Source: SIG510 sp045540975 (GTDB taxonomy: Bacteria > Bacillota > Clostridia > Oscillospirales > JAAYXM01). From it: DNA of 64,000 nt. Both the position numbers and the translations under genes were made by a program. The notes under the pieces are model-generated. The model did no database searches, was not told the DNA's origin, and was given only the letters and a program-made list of their open reading frames with translations. The stretch lies in the NCBI GenBank assembly GCA_045540975.1, contig JAZQIE010000072.1, positions 1-64,000 on the forward strand, given 5' to 3'. Positions within the stretch are counted from its first letter, which is position 1. Every line of letters starts with the position of its first letter. Of this stretch, positions 53,715-60,858 are shown one piece after another.

Positions 53715-54596
53715 TTAAAACGGATTACAAAGTAAAATCACAGAGACCACGCCGATTGCGAGTCCAAGCCATTGCCGCTTGCACAACCGCTCGCGGAAGA
53801 TTGTGGTCGCCGCCAAGGTGGTGAGCATGAGTCCGCCGCCGTTTACCACGGGGAACATAACCGAACTGTCCAGCACCCCGGATAAAAACAGATTCAGTTG
53901 ATTATTCACGGCGGTGCCGATGCCGCATATGAGCATAATGCCAAGCGGCATCAACCGATAAAGATTCGCTCGCTTGTCCGTATCCTCCGCTTTTCGGCTT
54001 TTTACGGTAAGCAAAAGGGAGCATACCGCACATACCGCGAGTGCCACGATGAGAAATTCGTTAAGCTCGGTTTTGTAGCGCGTGCTTTGGTGGAATTTCT
54101 GCAAAACCCCAATCAGACCCGTCATCAAGAATAAGATTCCGCAATAAAGCATCCAACGCAGGTTGGTCTTGCTCCCGTCTTTTTGCAGGTTGGAGGACAG
54201 CACAATGCAAAGAAGCATCAGCACGATACCGACCGCCTGCACCCACGAAATCACTTCTCCCCAGATGACCGCGCCCGACAAGGTGGGGATGATGGTGGAG
54301 AGGGAAGCGAGCACCGCGGTGTATGACCACGGCCCGATTTCCATGGCTTTTGCGGAGAAAATCCGCTGAATCGCGGTAATCATGCCGAATGCGAGCCCGA
54401 GCCATAAAGTAAACGGGGAAATGTGAAAGCTTCTGTTATAGAGAAGGAGCGCGACGACCGCAACAGCAGCGGAAACCGTGTTGTAAAAATGCATGTGATA
54501 GGGGGTTTTCATATACGAGGAAATAAAATGCTTCGACCCGATTCCGCTGATGAGCGCAACGCTCATGGAGATTGCAAGCAAAATGTAAGGATTCAT
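53715..54596 (-). CDS. DMT-superfamily transporter (EamA-like)
   Basis: A 293-aa permease with ten predicted helices in two similar halves, typical of the drug/metabolite transporter superfamily, which includes the RhaT and GlcU sugar permeases. It precedes the GH2 gene by 16 nt on the same strand, so import of the GH2 substrate or product is likely, but the family also contains exporters. The ATG at 54596 is chosen; a GTG at 54605 is an alternative, and both have weak ribosome-binding sites (GAGTGA). Confidence 0.8.
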   Translation of the reverse strand: MNPYILLAISMSVALISGIGSKHFISSYMKTPYHMHFYNTVSAAVAVVALLLYNRSFHISPFTLWLGLAFGMITAIQRIFSAKAMEIGPWSYTAVLASLSTIIPTLSGAVIWGEVISWVQAVGIVLMLLCIVLSSNLQKDGSKTNLRWMLYCGILFLMTGLIGVLQKFHQSTRYKTELNEFLIVALAVCAVCSLLLTVKSRKAEDTDKRANLYRLMPLGIMLICGIGTAVNNQLNLFLSGVLDSSVMFPVVNGGGLMLTTLAATTIFRERLCKRQWLGLAIGVVSVILLCNPF

Positions 54597-54615
54597 ATCA
54601 CTCACTCTTTCGTCG

Positions 54616-54663
54616 TTGATTCTAACTCGATTATATGCTATAATCGATTCTAATCATAGAATC
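54616..54663. promoter_or_regulatory. Promoter and dyad operators between AraC and DMT-GH2
   Basis: Rightward: TTGATT (54616-54621), 17 bp, TATAAT (54639-54644), for the AraC gene. The same 48 bp contains three repeats. CGATTATA forms an inverted repeat around TGC (54628-54646). GATTCTAA occurs twice in direct orientation (54618-54625 and 54646-54653). The second copy pairs with TAGAATC at 54657-54663 as a 7-bp inverted repeat. AraC proteins often bind direct repeats spaced by whole helical turns; these are 28 bp apart. Confidence 0.65.
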
Positions 54664-54713
54664 AATACGACAAAAAACAGAATATTTGAGTCATTTACGG
54701 AGGAGGTGTTTTG

Positions 54714-55538
54714 ATGGAAGAGATTGTGCTTTCTCACTCCGCTGTCGGTGTAGACGGCATTCGCTATCGGCTGAGCCATTCGGATGAATATTACGAGCAC
54801 AACGCGGCAAAGAGCGTGGATTCGCACATCCACAGCTGTACCGAGTTGTATTTGAATCTTTCCGGGGACGTGTCGTTTTTGGTGAAAAACGCGGTCTATC
54901 CCATCCGCCGCGGAGATCTTGTAATCAGCCGCGCAAGTGAACTGCACCATTGTATGTATCACTCCTCCTGTATCCACGAGCATTTCTGTCTGTGGATTGA
55001 GGAGCGCGCGGACGGGCTGCTTTCGTTCTTGGATTCCGAGGAGAGACACCATGTGCGCCTTTCACCGCGTGTGGCGGAGGAGTTGATTGCGCTGTTTTGC
55101 GCGGCACACACCGCCATGGTGCAAAACGATGCGATGGCGGCAAGCACGTACCTGATGCGGATACTGCTGATGCTTCGGGATAACCGTACACAGCCGTGTG
55201 AGAAGTGTGAGGAGACTCTGCCGCGGGACGTACAGCAGGTTGTGGACTACATCAATCTCAAATACGGCGAGATTACAAACATTCGCCGTGTGGCAGAGAA
55301 ATTTTTCATCAGCCCGTCCACACTCAACCGCAGGTTTGCAAAGCACTTGCATCTCTCACCCAAGGAGTATCTGGAATCCGTCAAACTTTCCAATGCCAAA
55401 CGAATGCTGGACGAGGGGAAGAGTGTGACTCGCGTCTGTTTTCTGTGCGGATATGCGGATTCCTCGCATTTCATCCGCAATTTCAAAAAGAAATTCCATA
55501 TCACACCGCATCAATATAAAGCGAGGGGTGGATCCTAA
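54714..55538 (+). CDS. AraC-family regulator of the DMT-GH2 operon
   Basis: A 274-aa AraC protein. The N-terminal cupin sensor (about 25-110) has VDSHIHSCTELYLNLSGDVSFLV and RRGDLVISRASELHHCMYH. The C-terminal pair of HTH motifs (about 180-270) has TNIRRVAEKFFISPSTLNRRFAKHLH and SVTRVCFLCGYADSSHFIRNFKKKF. The ATG at 54714 has AGGAGG 7 nt upstream. It is divergent from the transporter-GH2 operon, its probable target. The last 4 bp overlap the convergent amidase-like gene. Confidence 0.88.
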   Translation: MEEIVLSHSAVGVDGIRYRLSHSDEYYEHNAAKSVDSHIHSCTELYLNLSGDVSFLVKNAVYPIRRGDLVISRASELHHCMYHSSCIHEHFCLWIEERADGLLSFLDSEERHHVRLSPRVAEELIALFCAAHTAMVQNDAMAASTYLMRILLMLRDNRTQPCEKCEETLPRDVQQVVDYINLKYGEITNIRRVAEKFFISPSTLNRRFAKHLHLSPKEYLESVKLSNAKRMLDEGKSVTRVCFLCGYADSSHFIRNFKKKFHITPHQYKARGGS

Positions 55539-56035
55539 TCGGACCCACCCCATGTTCTTGCTCCCAAAATGTGGAGATAGCGCATATCCGCCGCGTTGTA
55601 GGAATCCAGTCTGCGCAGGAAGGAATCCGCCGAGTGGGACGCGATGTAAATCCTTCCGCGCCGAAGCGCAACCACCACCAAGGTGTGATACAGCCGACCC
55701 GAGTCATCCGCAAGCTGGACAATGTCCCCCGGAAGAAGGGCTTCGCGCTCAACCTCTTCGGCAAACGGCCCAACCCCTGTGTTGGAAAGGAGAAAATCGG
55801 ATAAAAACCGCGCCCCCGTCCAGGAGGGTGAGCGCTGATTGATGTCGATGTAATACCAGCCGAAGGTGGGTGTGAAATTCATCACGCCGCATCCTGCGTA
55901 AATGCATTGTGAGGCAAAATTCGTGCAATCTCCGCCCAAATCATCGAAATTATAATAGCGCGGATTGCGGGCGTATGCCCATTTTCGCGCGTAAAACACC
56001 GCGGCTTCGCGGTCATAGGGAAGTTCTGTCGTCAT
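55535..56035 (-). CDS. Amidase_6-domain protein (putative cell-wall amidase fold)
   Basis: A 166-aa protein matching the putative amidase domain of Gram-positive proteins: YDREAAVFYARKWAYARNPRYYNFDDLGGDCTNFASQCIYAG has the conserved GGDCTNFxSQC cysteine motif, followed by SWTGA, LPGDIVQL and HTLVVV with a possible catalytic His. It resembles NlpC/P60-like cysteine peptidases. There is no signal peptide, which is odd for a wall enzyme. Its ribosome-binding site GGAGTG is buried in a hairpin just upstream. Confidence 0.82.
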   Translation of the reverse strand: MTTELPYDREAAVFYARKWAYARNPRYYNFDDLGGDCTNFASQCIYAGCGVMNFTPTFGWYYIDINQRSPSWTGARFLSDFLLSNTGVGPFAEEVEREALLPGDIVQLADDSGRLYHTLVVVALRRGRIYIASHSADSFLRRLDSYNAADMRYLHILGARTWGGSD

Positions 56036-56038
56036 AAA

Positions 56039-56079
56039 AAATCACTCCGATGTAATCTATGCGATTCATCGGAGTGATG
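56039..56079 (-). promoter_or_regulatory. Hairpin combining terminator and SD sequestration
   Basis: A 12-bp perfect stem (ATCACTCCGATG and its complement, 14-nt loop) lies between the CDF stop and the amidase ATG on the minus strand. Its 3' arm contains the only ribosome-binding site, GGAGTG, and is followed by T5-6 directly before the ATG. It can act as an intrinsic terminator of the CDF transcript and would hide the amidase start if read through. No separate amidase promoter is seen. Confidence 0.65.
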
Positions 56080-56085
56080 TTCTTT

Positions 56086-57252
56086 TTACGTATACGAACG
56101 GTCAATGGTGATGACCGCAAAGCAGTTGGGGTCGTCCTCGTGAATCGCGGCTTCCAGACGTGCTTTGATTTCCGCGGTACTTGTCTTGCAGGTGTACGGC
56201 ACCACAAGGTCAAAAATCACGTTGGTATGAGTGGGCCCCGCAACAACGCGGAAATCGTGGAGGGTGAGTCCTTCGTCAAAATCCGCCACCAAAAGTGCGA
56301 CCTTGGTGCGAAGTGCGTTTGTGAGCGCATCGTCGGTCACAATCGGGTCCATGTGAATGGTCGCCTCACAGCCAAGGGTGTCGGCAAGGGTGCGCTCCAC
56401 ATTGTCCACCGCATCGTGCACCAGCGAAATATCGCGGTTTGCAAGCACCTCCGCGTGCAATGAGACCATCAGCCGCCCGGGTCCGTAATCGTGTACGATC
56501 AAATCATGAATGCCCACAATCTCCTCGTTTTCCAGCACAAGCGCGGTGATGCGCTCCACCAGCTTCGGGTCGGGTGCTTGTCCCAAAAGGGGAGAAACCG
56601 TTTCCTTTGCGGCGCTTATGCCCGCGTAGAAAATAAAGAGCGAAACCAAAACACCGAAGTACCCGTCAAGCTGCAGAGTTGTTTTCTGCGCAATCAACAC
56701 CGAAAGCAGAACGACAAACGTTGCCGCGGCATCGCTTAAACTGTCGGTACCCGTGGCGCGCATGGCGGCGGAGTCGATTTTCCGACCCACCGCACGGTTG
56801 TAGAAAAACATATAGAGCTTTACCGCAATCGAGCAGACGAGAATCACAAGCGCAAGCGGATGGAATACAAGCGGCTCGGGGTTTGCGATTTTCCCAATCG
56901 AGGTTTTGAGAAGCTCAAAGCCCATGAGCAAAATCACCATTGCCACCGCAAGACCCGCGAGGTATTCAATCCTGCCGTGTCCGAAGGGATGGTCGGGGTC
57001 GGGCTTCTGCCCCGCAAGGCGGAAGCCGATGAGGGTAATCACCGAAGACCCTGCATCGGACAGGTTGTTAAACGCATCCGCGGTCATTGCAATCGACCCG
57101 GAAATCGTGCCTGCAAAAAACTTTGCGGCAAAGAGCAGTAAGTTTAGCACAATGCCCAAGATACCGCACAGTGTCCCATATGCGCGGCGTACCGCGGGCT
57201 GTTCGGTTTGTTCGCGATTTTTAATGAAGAATCTTGAAAGTAATGTAATCAT
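56086..57252 (-). CDS. Cation diffusion facilitator, manganese-type (ND/DD site)
   Basis: A 388-aa CDF exporter with six helices and a long C-terminal cytoplasmic domain (about 210-388). The transport site reads N62 and D66 in TM2 (DAFNNLSDAGS) and D170 and D174 in TM5 (TDSLSDAAA). NxxxD plus DxxxD is the manganese-exporter (MntE) signature, unlike the HxxxD/HxxxD form at 14940-15761. The start at 57252 (MITLLSRFF) follows GGAG; upstream codons lack homology. It lies downstream of a cation/proton antiporter, separated by two large hairpins. Confidence 0.9.
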   Translation of the reverse strand: MITLLSRFFIKNREQTEQPAVRRAYGTLCGILGIVLNLLLFAAKFFAGTISGSIAMTADAFNNLSDAGSSVITLIGFRLAGQKPDPDHPFGHGRIEYLAGLAVAMVILLMGFELLKTSIGKIANPEPLVFHPLALVILVCSIAVKLYMFFYNRAVGRKIDSAAMRATGTDSLSDAAATFVVLLSVLIAQKTTLQLDGYFGVLVSLFIFYAGISAAKETVSPLLGQAPDPKLVERITALVLENEEIVGIHDLIVHDYGPGRLMVSLHAEVLANRDISLVHDAVDNVERTLADTLGCEATIHMDPIVTDDALTNALRTKVALLVADFDEGLTLHDFRVVAGPTHTNVIFDLVVPYTCKTSTAEIKARLEAAIHEDDPNCFAVITIDRSYT

Positions 57253-57432
57253 AAAAATCTCCATTCCGCCGCCATACGTCGGCACAAGCAGGAATTAAAT
57301 CTCTCTATCCGTATGGTAAGGAATGATAAGAGATTTTTGCGCCCATGTGCGTTTTTGACAAAGTCGAAAAAACGCACGGGCAATCAAATCCGCCGGAGGG
57401 ATAATGGGAAAGGAACTTTCCCATTATCCCTC
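57253..57432 (-). other. Structured 180-bp intergenic region between antiporter and CDF
   Basis: No gene is seen. 57395-57433 is an 18-bp perfect inverted repeat with a 3-nt loop that takes in the last base of the antiporter stop and has no U tract after it. 57340-57381 is a second hairpin (arms GTGCGTTTTT and complement, outer GCCC/GGGC, with a bulge). Nearer the CDF start, AAATCTCT/AGAGATTT and CCATAC/GTATGG can pair, giving possible alternative folds. A weak promoter TTGTCA-17-AAAAAT may lie inside. It does not match the yybP-ykoY manganese riboswitch core that I looked for. Confidence 0.5.
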
Positions 57433-59028
57433 CTATTCCGGACGGTTGATGAGGAGCAAATCACCCGGATGCAGTCGGGTATCGCCGTTGGGAATAATCA
57501 TTCGCTCTCCGCGTTTGATCAAAATCACCAACGCCTTTTTGTCCTTGACCGACTCGCGCAAGGGTTTTCCCGCATACGGACTGTCTTCGGTGATGAGTTT
57601 TTCCGAGAGATTGACCCCGTCCGGCTTCTCGCACGGATGCGCACCCAAAACCAACGTATCCCCGGCTTTCAGACGGGTATTGCCTTTCGGGACAAGGTTT
57701 TTTTCGTCACGCCGCAAGAAGACCAAAAGGGTCTCGGGCGGCAAAACCAAATCCTTGATTTGCATGTCGCACCACGGATGGGTCTCGCGGATAAATAACT
57801 GAATGAAATGCACGGGACTCTCGCCCGTATACCCGGAAAAGGTCTTCATCACGTCCTCTTTCGCATCCAGAATATTCAGCCTCTTGCAAAGCGGCGCAAG
57901 CAGACTCCCTTGCAGCAGGATGGAGAACAGGACAATGAAAAACACGGTGTGGAAAATATCATAATTCGGGCTTGCAAGCAGGGTTGCGGAAATCGCAAAA
58001 ACGATGGATGCCGCACCGCGGAAGCCTGCCCAACTCACCGCAAGTATTTGCGAAAACTTCGCTTTGAGCGGGCTTAAGAGGAGAAACACCGCCAAGGGCC
58101 GTGCCACAACGGTGAGAAACAGCGCAACCAAAAATGCGGGGAGTGCGACCGCGCCCAGTTTAGACGGGAAGGCGAGAAGCCCCAGCATAAAGAACAAAAA
58201 CATCTGGGTCAGCGTGGTGACCCCGTCAAAAAACGGCACCAGCCTCCGCTTGAACGGCAGGTTGGTATTTCCCAGAACAATGCCCACAATGTACGCGCTG
58301 AGATACCCGTTTCCGCCGACCGCGGACGGGATGAGATAGGAGAGCAGCGCAATCGCGGTCACACACACGATTTCCATTCCCGACGAGGAAATCCGAACCG
58401 ACCGCAGAATCTTCACCGCCGCCCATGCAATCAAAGCGCCGAGCAGGAGTCCGTAGACCACCTGCGCAAAAATCAGATACGCGATGCCGTGTTGACTTGT
58501 GGTATTGGTCATCAGCGAGAGAACAATTACGGTGAGCATATAGGAAATCGGGTCGTTGCTGCCGCTTTCCACCTCTAAAAGCGAGGCGGTGTTGTATTTG
58601 AGATTGAGGCGTTTGGAACGCAAAATCGAGAACACACTCGCTGCATCGGTCGAGGAGATGACCGCGCCGAGCAGGAAGGATTCGAGCCATTCCATTCCGA
58701 GTGCGAAGTGGCAGAAAACACCGACCAACCCCGCGGTCAGGACAACACCGAGGGTCGAGAGCAGAATGGATTTTCCCACAACAGGCCGTGCCGCATCCCA
58801 ATTCGTGCCGAAGCCGCCGTCGAAGATAATGAAAATCAGCGCGACAGAGCAAAGCTGCTCGGCAAATGTGAAATTGTCGAACGGGATTTTGACCACACCG
58901 TCTGTCCCGAAAAACATCCCGAGCAGGATAAACGCCAAAAGCGCGGGGACACCGATGCGGTCGGAGAATTTATAAAGCGCAACACACGCGATCATAATGA
59001 CAGACGCCAAAAACAAATAGGGGAGCAT
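57433..59028 (-). CDS. Monovalent cation:proton antiporter, CPA1 family with RCK_C domains
   Basis: A 531-aa antiporter. About twelve helices (1-390) contain the CPA1 patterns ALIFIIFDGGFGTNW, GAVISSTDAASVFS and the ND motif ESGSNDPISYML, then GFRGAASIVFA. The C-terminal 150 residues form two TrkA_C/RCK_C-like units (MQIKDLVLPPETLLVFLRRDEKNLVPKGNTRLKAGDTLVLG and KKALVILIKRGERMIIPNGDTRLHPGDLLLI). This layout matches K+/H+ antiporters such as CvrA/NhaP2 more than Na+-only ones. The start at 59028 follows GGAGG. Confidence 0.88.
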   Translation of the reverse strand: MLPYLFLASVIMIACVALYKFSDRIGVPALLAFILLGMFFGTDGVVKIPFDNFTFAEQLCSVALIFIIFDGGFGTNWDAARPVVGKSILLSTLGVVLTAGLVGVFCHFALGMEWLESFLLGAVISSTDAASVFSILRSKRLNLKYNTASLLEVESGSNDPISYMLTVIVLSLMTNTTSQHGIAYLIFAQVVYGLLLGALIAWAAVKILRSVRISSSGMEIVCVTAIALLSYLIPSAVGGNGYLSAYIVGIVLGNTNLPFKRRLVPFFDGVTTLTQMFLFFMLGLLAFPSKLGAVALPAFLVALFLTVVARPLAVFLLLSPLKAKFSQILAVSWAGFRGAASIVFAISATLLASPNYDIFHTVFFIVLFSILLQGSLLAPLCKRLNILDAKEDVMKTFSGYTGESPVHFIQLFIRETHPWCDMQIKDLVLPPETLLVFLRRDEKNLVPKGNTRLKAGDTLVLGAHPCEKPDGVNLSEKLITEDSPYAGKPLRESVKDKKALVILIKRGERMIIPNGDTRLHPGDLLLINRPE

Positions 59029-59056
59029 ACAAAACCTCCGTTTCTCAGGTAAAAAC

Positions 59057-59085
59057 AGTGTATCACAAATTATGAAAAAAGTCAC
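59057..59085 (-). promoter_or_regulatory. Promoter of the antiporter gene
   Basis: On the minus strand GTGACT (59085-59080), 17 bp ending in TGA, TACACT (59062-59057), an extended -10. Confidence 0.6.
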
Positions 59086-59103
59086 GGAAAAGAACAAAAG
59101 TAG

Positions 59104-59132
59104 TTGACAAATACTGCGTGCGGTGGTATGAT
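59104..59132 (+). promoter_or_regulatory. Promoter of the glycine riboswitch-AGCS unit
   Basis: TTGACA (59104-59109), 17 bp ending in TGG, TATGAT (59127-59132). It is back to back with the antiporter promoter. Confidence 0.82.
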
Positions 59133-59153
59133 GAGAAAAAATTTCCGTTGAAG

Positions 59154-59266
59154 CCTTCGGGATCGTCTCGAAACCGAAGGGGAAGGAAGCTCTGGAGAAT
59201 CCCGATGAAAAGCGGGTGCCGAAGGTGCAAGGCGCAAGCCGAATCTCTCAGGCAAAAGGACAGAGC
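59154..59266 (+). ncRNA. Glycine riboswitch, single aptamer with upstream ghost stem
   Basis: The aptamer (59189-59266) is closed by P1 GCTCTG/CAGAGC and contains the conserved GGAGA, GCCGAAGGTGCAA and TCTCAGGCAAAAGGACAGAG segments of the gcvT element. Before it, CCTTCGG (59154-59160) pairs with CCGAAGG (59174-59180) in a stem that looks like the remnant of a first aptamer, as in singlet glycine riboswitches. It lies in the leader of a sodium:alanine/glycine symporter gene. Confidence 0.92.
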
Positions 59267-59309
59267 AGATAGCCCAAAATTTTGGGTTGTTTGTATTGTT
59301 TTTCCGGAG

Positions 59310-59342
59310 CTGCCGATTCCAAAACGGGATCGGCAGTTTTTT
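59310..59342 (+). terminator. Riboswitch expression-platform terminator
   Basis: CTGCCGATTCC (59310-59320) pairs with GGGATCGGCAG (59326-59336), with one mismatch near the loop, followed by T6. A short palindrome AGCCCAAAATTTTGGGTT at 59271-59288 lies between it and the aptamer and may form the alternative structure. Glycine would act by choosing between these. Confidence 0.8.
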
Positions 59343-59373
59343 ATTCCAAAAAAACAGGAGGAAACAAAAAACA

Positions 59374-60762
59374 ATGGACGCATTACTCAAACTCGTACAA
59401 ACCGTCAATCTCTATCTCTCGGACTACATCCTCATCGCCTTGCTGGTGGGCTGCGGACTGTATTTCTCAATCCGCACCCGTTTTGTCCAGCTTCGCTGCT
59501 TCGGGGAGGGCTGGAAGCGGATGTTTTCCGGCTTCAGCCTCTCAGGCGGCAAGAACAAGAGCGGTATGAGCTCGTTCCAGGCGCTTGCCACCGCAATCGC
59601 GGCGCAGGTAGGCACCGGTAACATCGTGGGTGCCTGCGGCGCAATCCTCATCGGCGGTCCGGGTGCGATTTTCTGGATGTGGATTATCGCATTCTTCGGC
59701 ATGGCAACCGTCTACGCGGAAGCGGTCCTCGCGCAAAAGACCCGCACTGTGGACGAAGACGGTACCGTGCGCGGCGGTCCGGTCTACTACATCAAAACCG
59801 CCTTCAAAGGGAAATTCGGCACCTTCCTCGCAGGCTTCTTCTCGGTCGCAATCATCCTTGCGCTCGGATTCATGGGCGCAATGGTGCAGTCCAACTCCAT
59901 CGGTGAGGCGTGCATGAACGCCTTCGGTATCCCGACCTGGGTAACGGGTCTTATCATCGCGGCGCTCTCCGCATTCATCTTCATCGGCGGTGTTTCGCGC
60001 ATCGCATCGGTCACCGAAAAGCTTGTCCCGGTCATGGCAATTTTGTATTTCATCGGCGGTATCGTGGTGCTTGTTGCCCGTATTGAGTACATCCCGGAAA
60101 CCGTCGGTATGATTTTCAAATACGCCTTCATGCCGAATGCCATCATCGGCGGCAGTATCGGATTTGCAATCAAAACCGCAATCAGTCAGGGCGCAAAGCG
60201 CGGACTCTTCTCCAACGAAGCGGGTATGGGCTCCACTCCGCACGCCCATGCAATGGCAAACGTGAAAGATCCGCATGAGCAGGGTGTTGTCGCAATGATC
60301 GGTGTCTTCATCGACACCTTCATCGTGCTCACCGTCACCGCACTTGTGGTCATCTCCACTCTGTATGCGGGCGGCGGTCCGCTTGCAAGCGGAGCCGCGG
60401 TCGGTATTGAGAAAACCAACATGGCGCAGCTTGCCTTCTCCTCGGTCTTCGGCGAGGGTCTCGGCAGTGCATTCGTCGCAATCTGTCTTCTGTTCTTCGC
60501 ATTTTCCACCATCATCAGTTGGAATCTGTTCGGTCGTATCAACATGACCTATCTGTTCGGCAAGAAATCGGGCCTTATTTACTCGATTGTCGCAATCGTG
60601 TTCATCTTCCTCGGCTCGCTCCTCTCCAATGATTTGGTGTGGGAACTCACCGATATGTTCAACCAGCTCATGGTCATCCCGAACGTCCTCGCCCTCTTTG
60701 CTCTGGGCGGTATGGTCGCCGCGGTCGCCAAAAATCGCAAGAAGAACAATCCGCTCGAATAA
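59374..60762 (+). CDS. Sodium:alanine/glycine symporter (AGCS family)
   Basis: A 462-aa AGCS transporter with about ten to eleven helices. Family motifs: SSFQALATAIAAQVGTGNIVGACGAIL (Na+ and substrate site), GGPGAIFWMWIIAFFGMATVYAEAVLAQ, RGLFSNEAGMGSTPHAHA and the later NLFGRINMTYLFG. It imports alanine or glycine with Na+. The riboswitch suggests glycine as substrate or signal. The ATG at 59374 follows AGGAGG. A terminator follows the stop. Confidence 0.94.
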   Translation: MDALLKLVQTVNLYLSDYILIALLVGCGLYFSIRTRFVQLRCFGEGWKRMFSGFSLSGGKNKSGMSSFQALATAIAAQVGTGNIVGACGAILIGGPGAIFWMWIIAFFGMATVYAEAVLAQKTRTVDEDGTVRGGPVYYIKTAFKGKFGTFLAGFFSVAIILALGFMGAMVQSNSIGEACMNAFGIPTWVTGLIIAALSAFIFIGGVSRIASVTEKLVPVMAILYFIGGIVVLVARIEYIPETVGMIFKYAFMPNAIIGGSIGFAIKTAISQGAKRGLFSNEAGMGSTPHAHAMANVKDPHEQGVVAMIGVFIDTFIVLTVTALVVISTLYAGGGPLASGAAVGIEKTNMAQLAFSSVFGEGLGSAFVAICLLFFAFSTIISWNLFGRINMTYLFGKKSGLIYSIVAIVFIFLGSLLSNDLVWELTDMFNQLMVIPNVLALFALGGMVAAVAKNRKKNNPLE

Positions 60763-60765
60763 CAC

Positions 60766-60797
60766 GAAAGGACCTCAAATTTTGAGGTCCTTTCTTC
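60766..60797 (+). terminator. Intrinsic terminator after the AGCS gene
   Basis: A 14-bp stem (GAAAGGACCTCAAA and complement, 1-nt centre) whose 3' arm ends in TTTC and TTC; the T run is interrupted. Confidence 0.75.
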
Positions 60798-60826
60798 TTG
60801 CTTTTTCGGGCGGAATGGAGTACAAT
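60798..60826 (+). promoter_or_regulatory. Promoter of the DUF1846 gene
   Basis: TTGCTT (60798-60803), 17 bp, TACAAT (60821-60826), immediately after the terminator. Confidence 0.72.
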
Positions 60827-60858
60827 AGAAGGGTATTTGAATTTTGGGAGGGAATACC

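Noticed and set aside
50933..56035. Genomic island or prophage
   Set aside because: No integrase, transposase, phage gene or direct-repeat boundary is visible, and the genes look compositionally like their neighbours.
57253..57432. yybP-ykoY manganese riboswitch or NiCo riboswitch before the CDF gene
   Set aside because: I looked for the conserved cores by eye and did not find them; only generic hairpins are present, so no riboswitch class is claimed.
59542..60765. 407-aa minus-strand open frame
   Set aside because: Antisense to the AGCS transporter; Asp/His/Glu-rich nonsense sequence typical of the reverse of a membrane protein.
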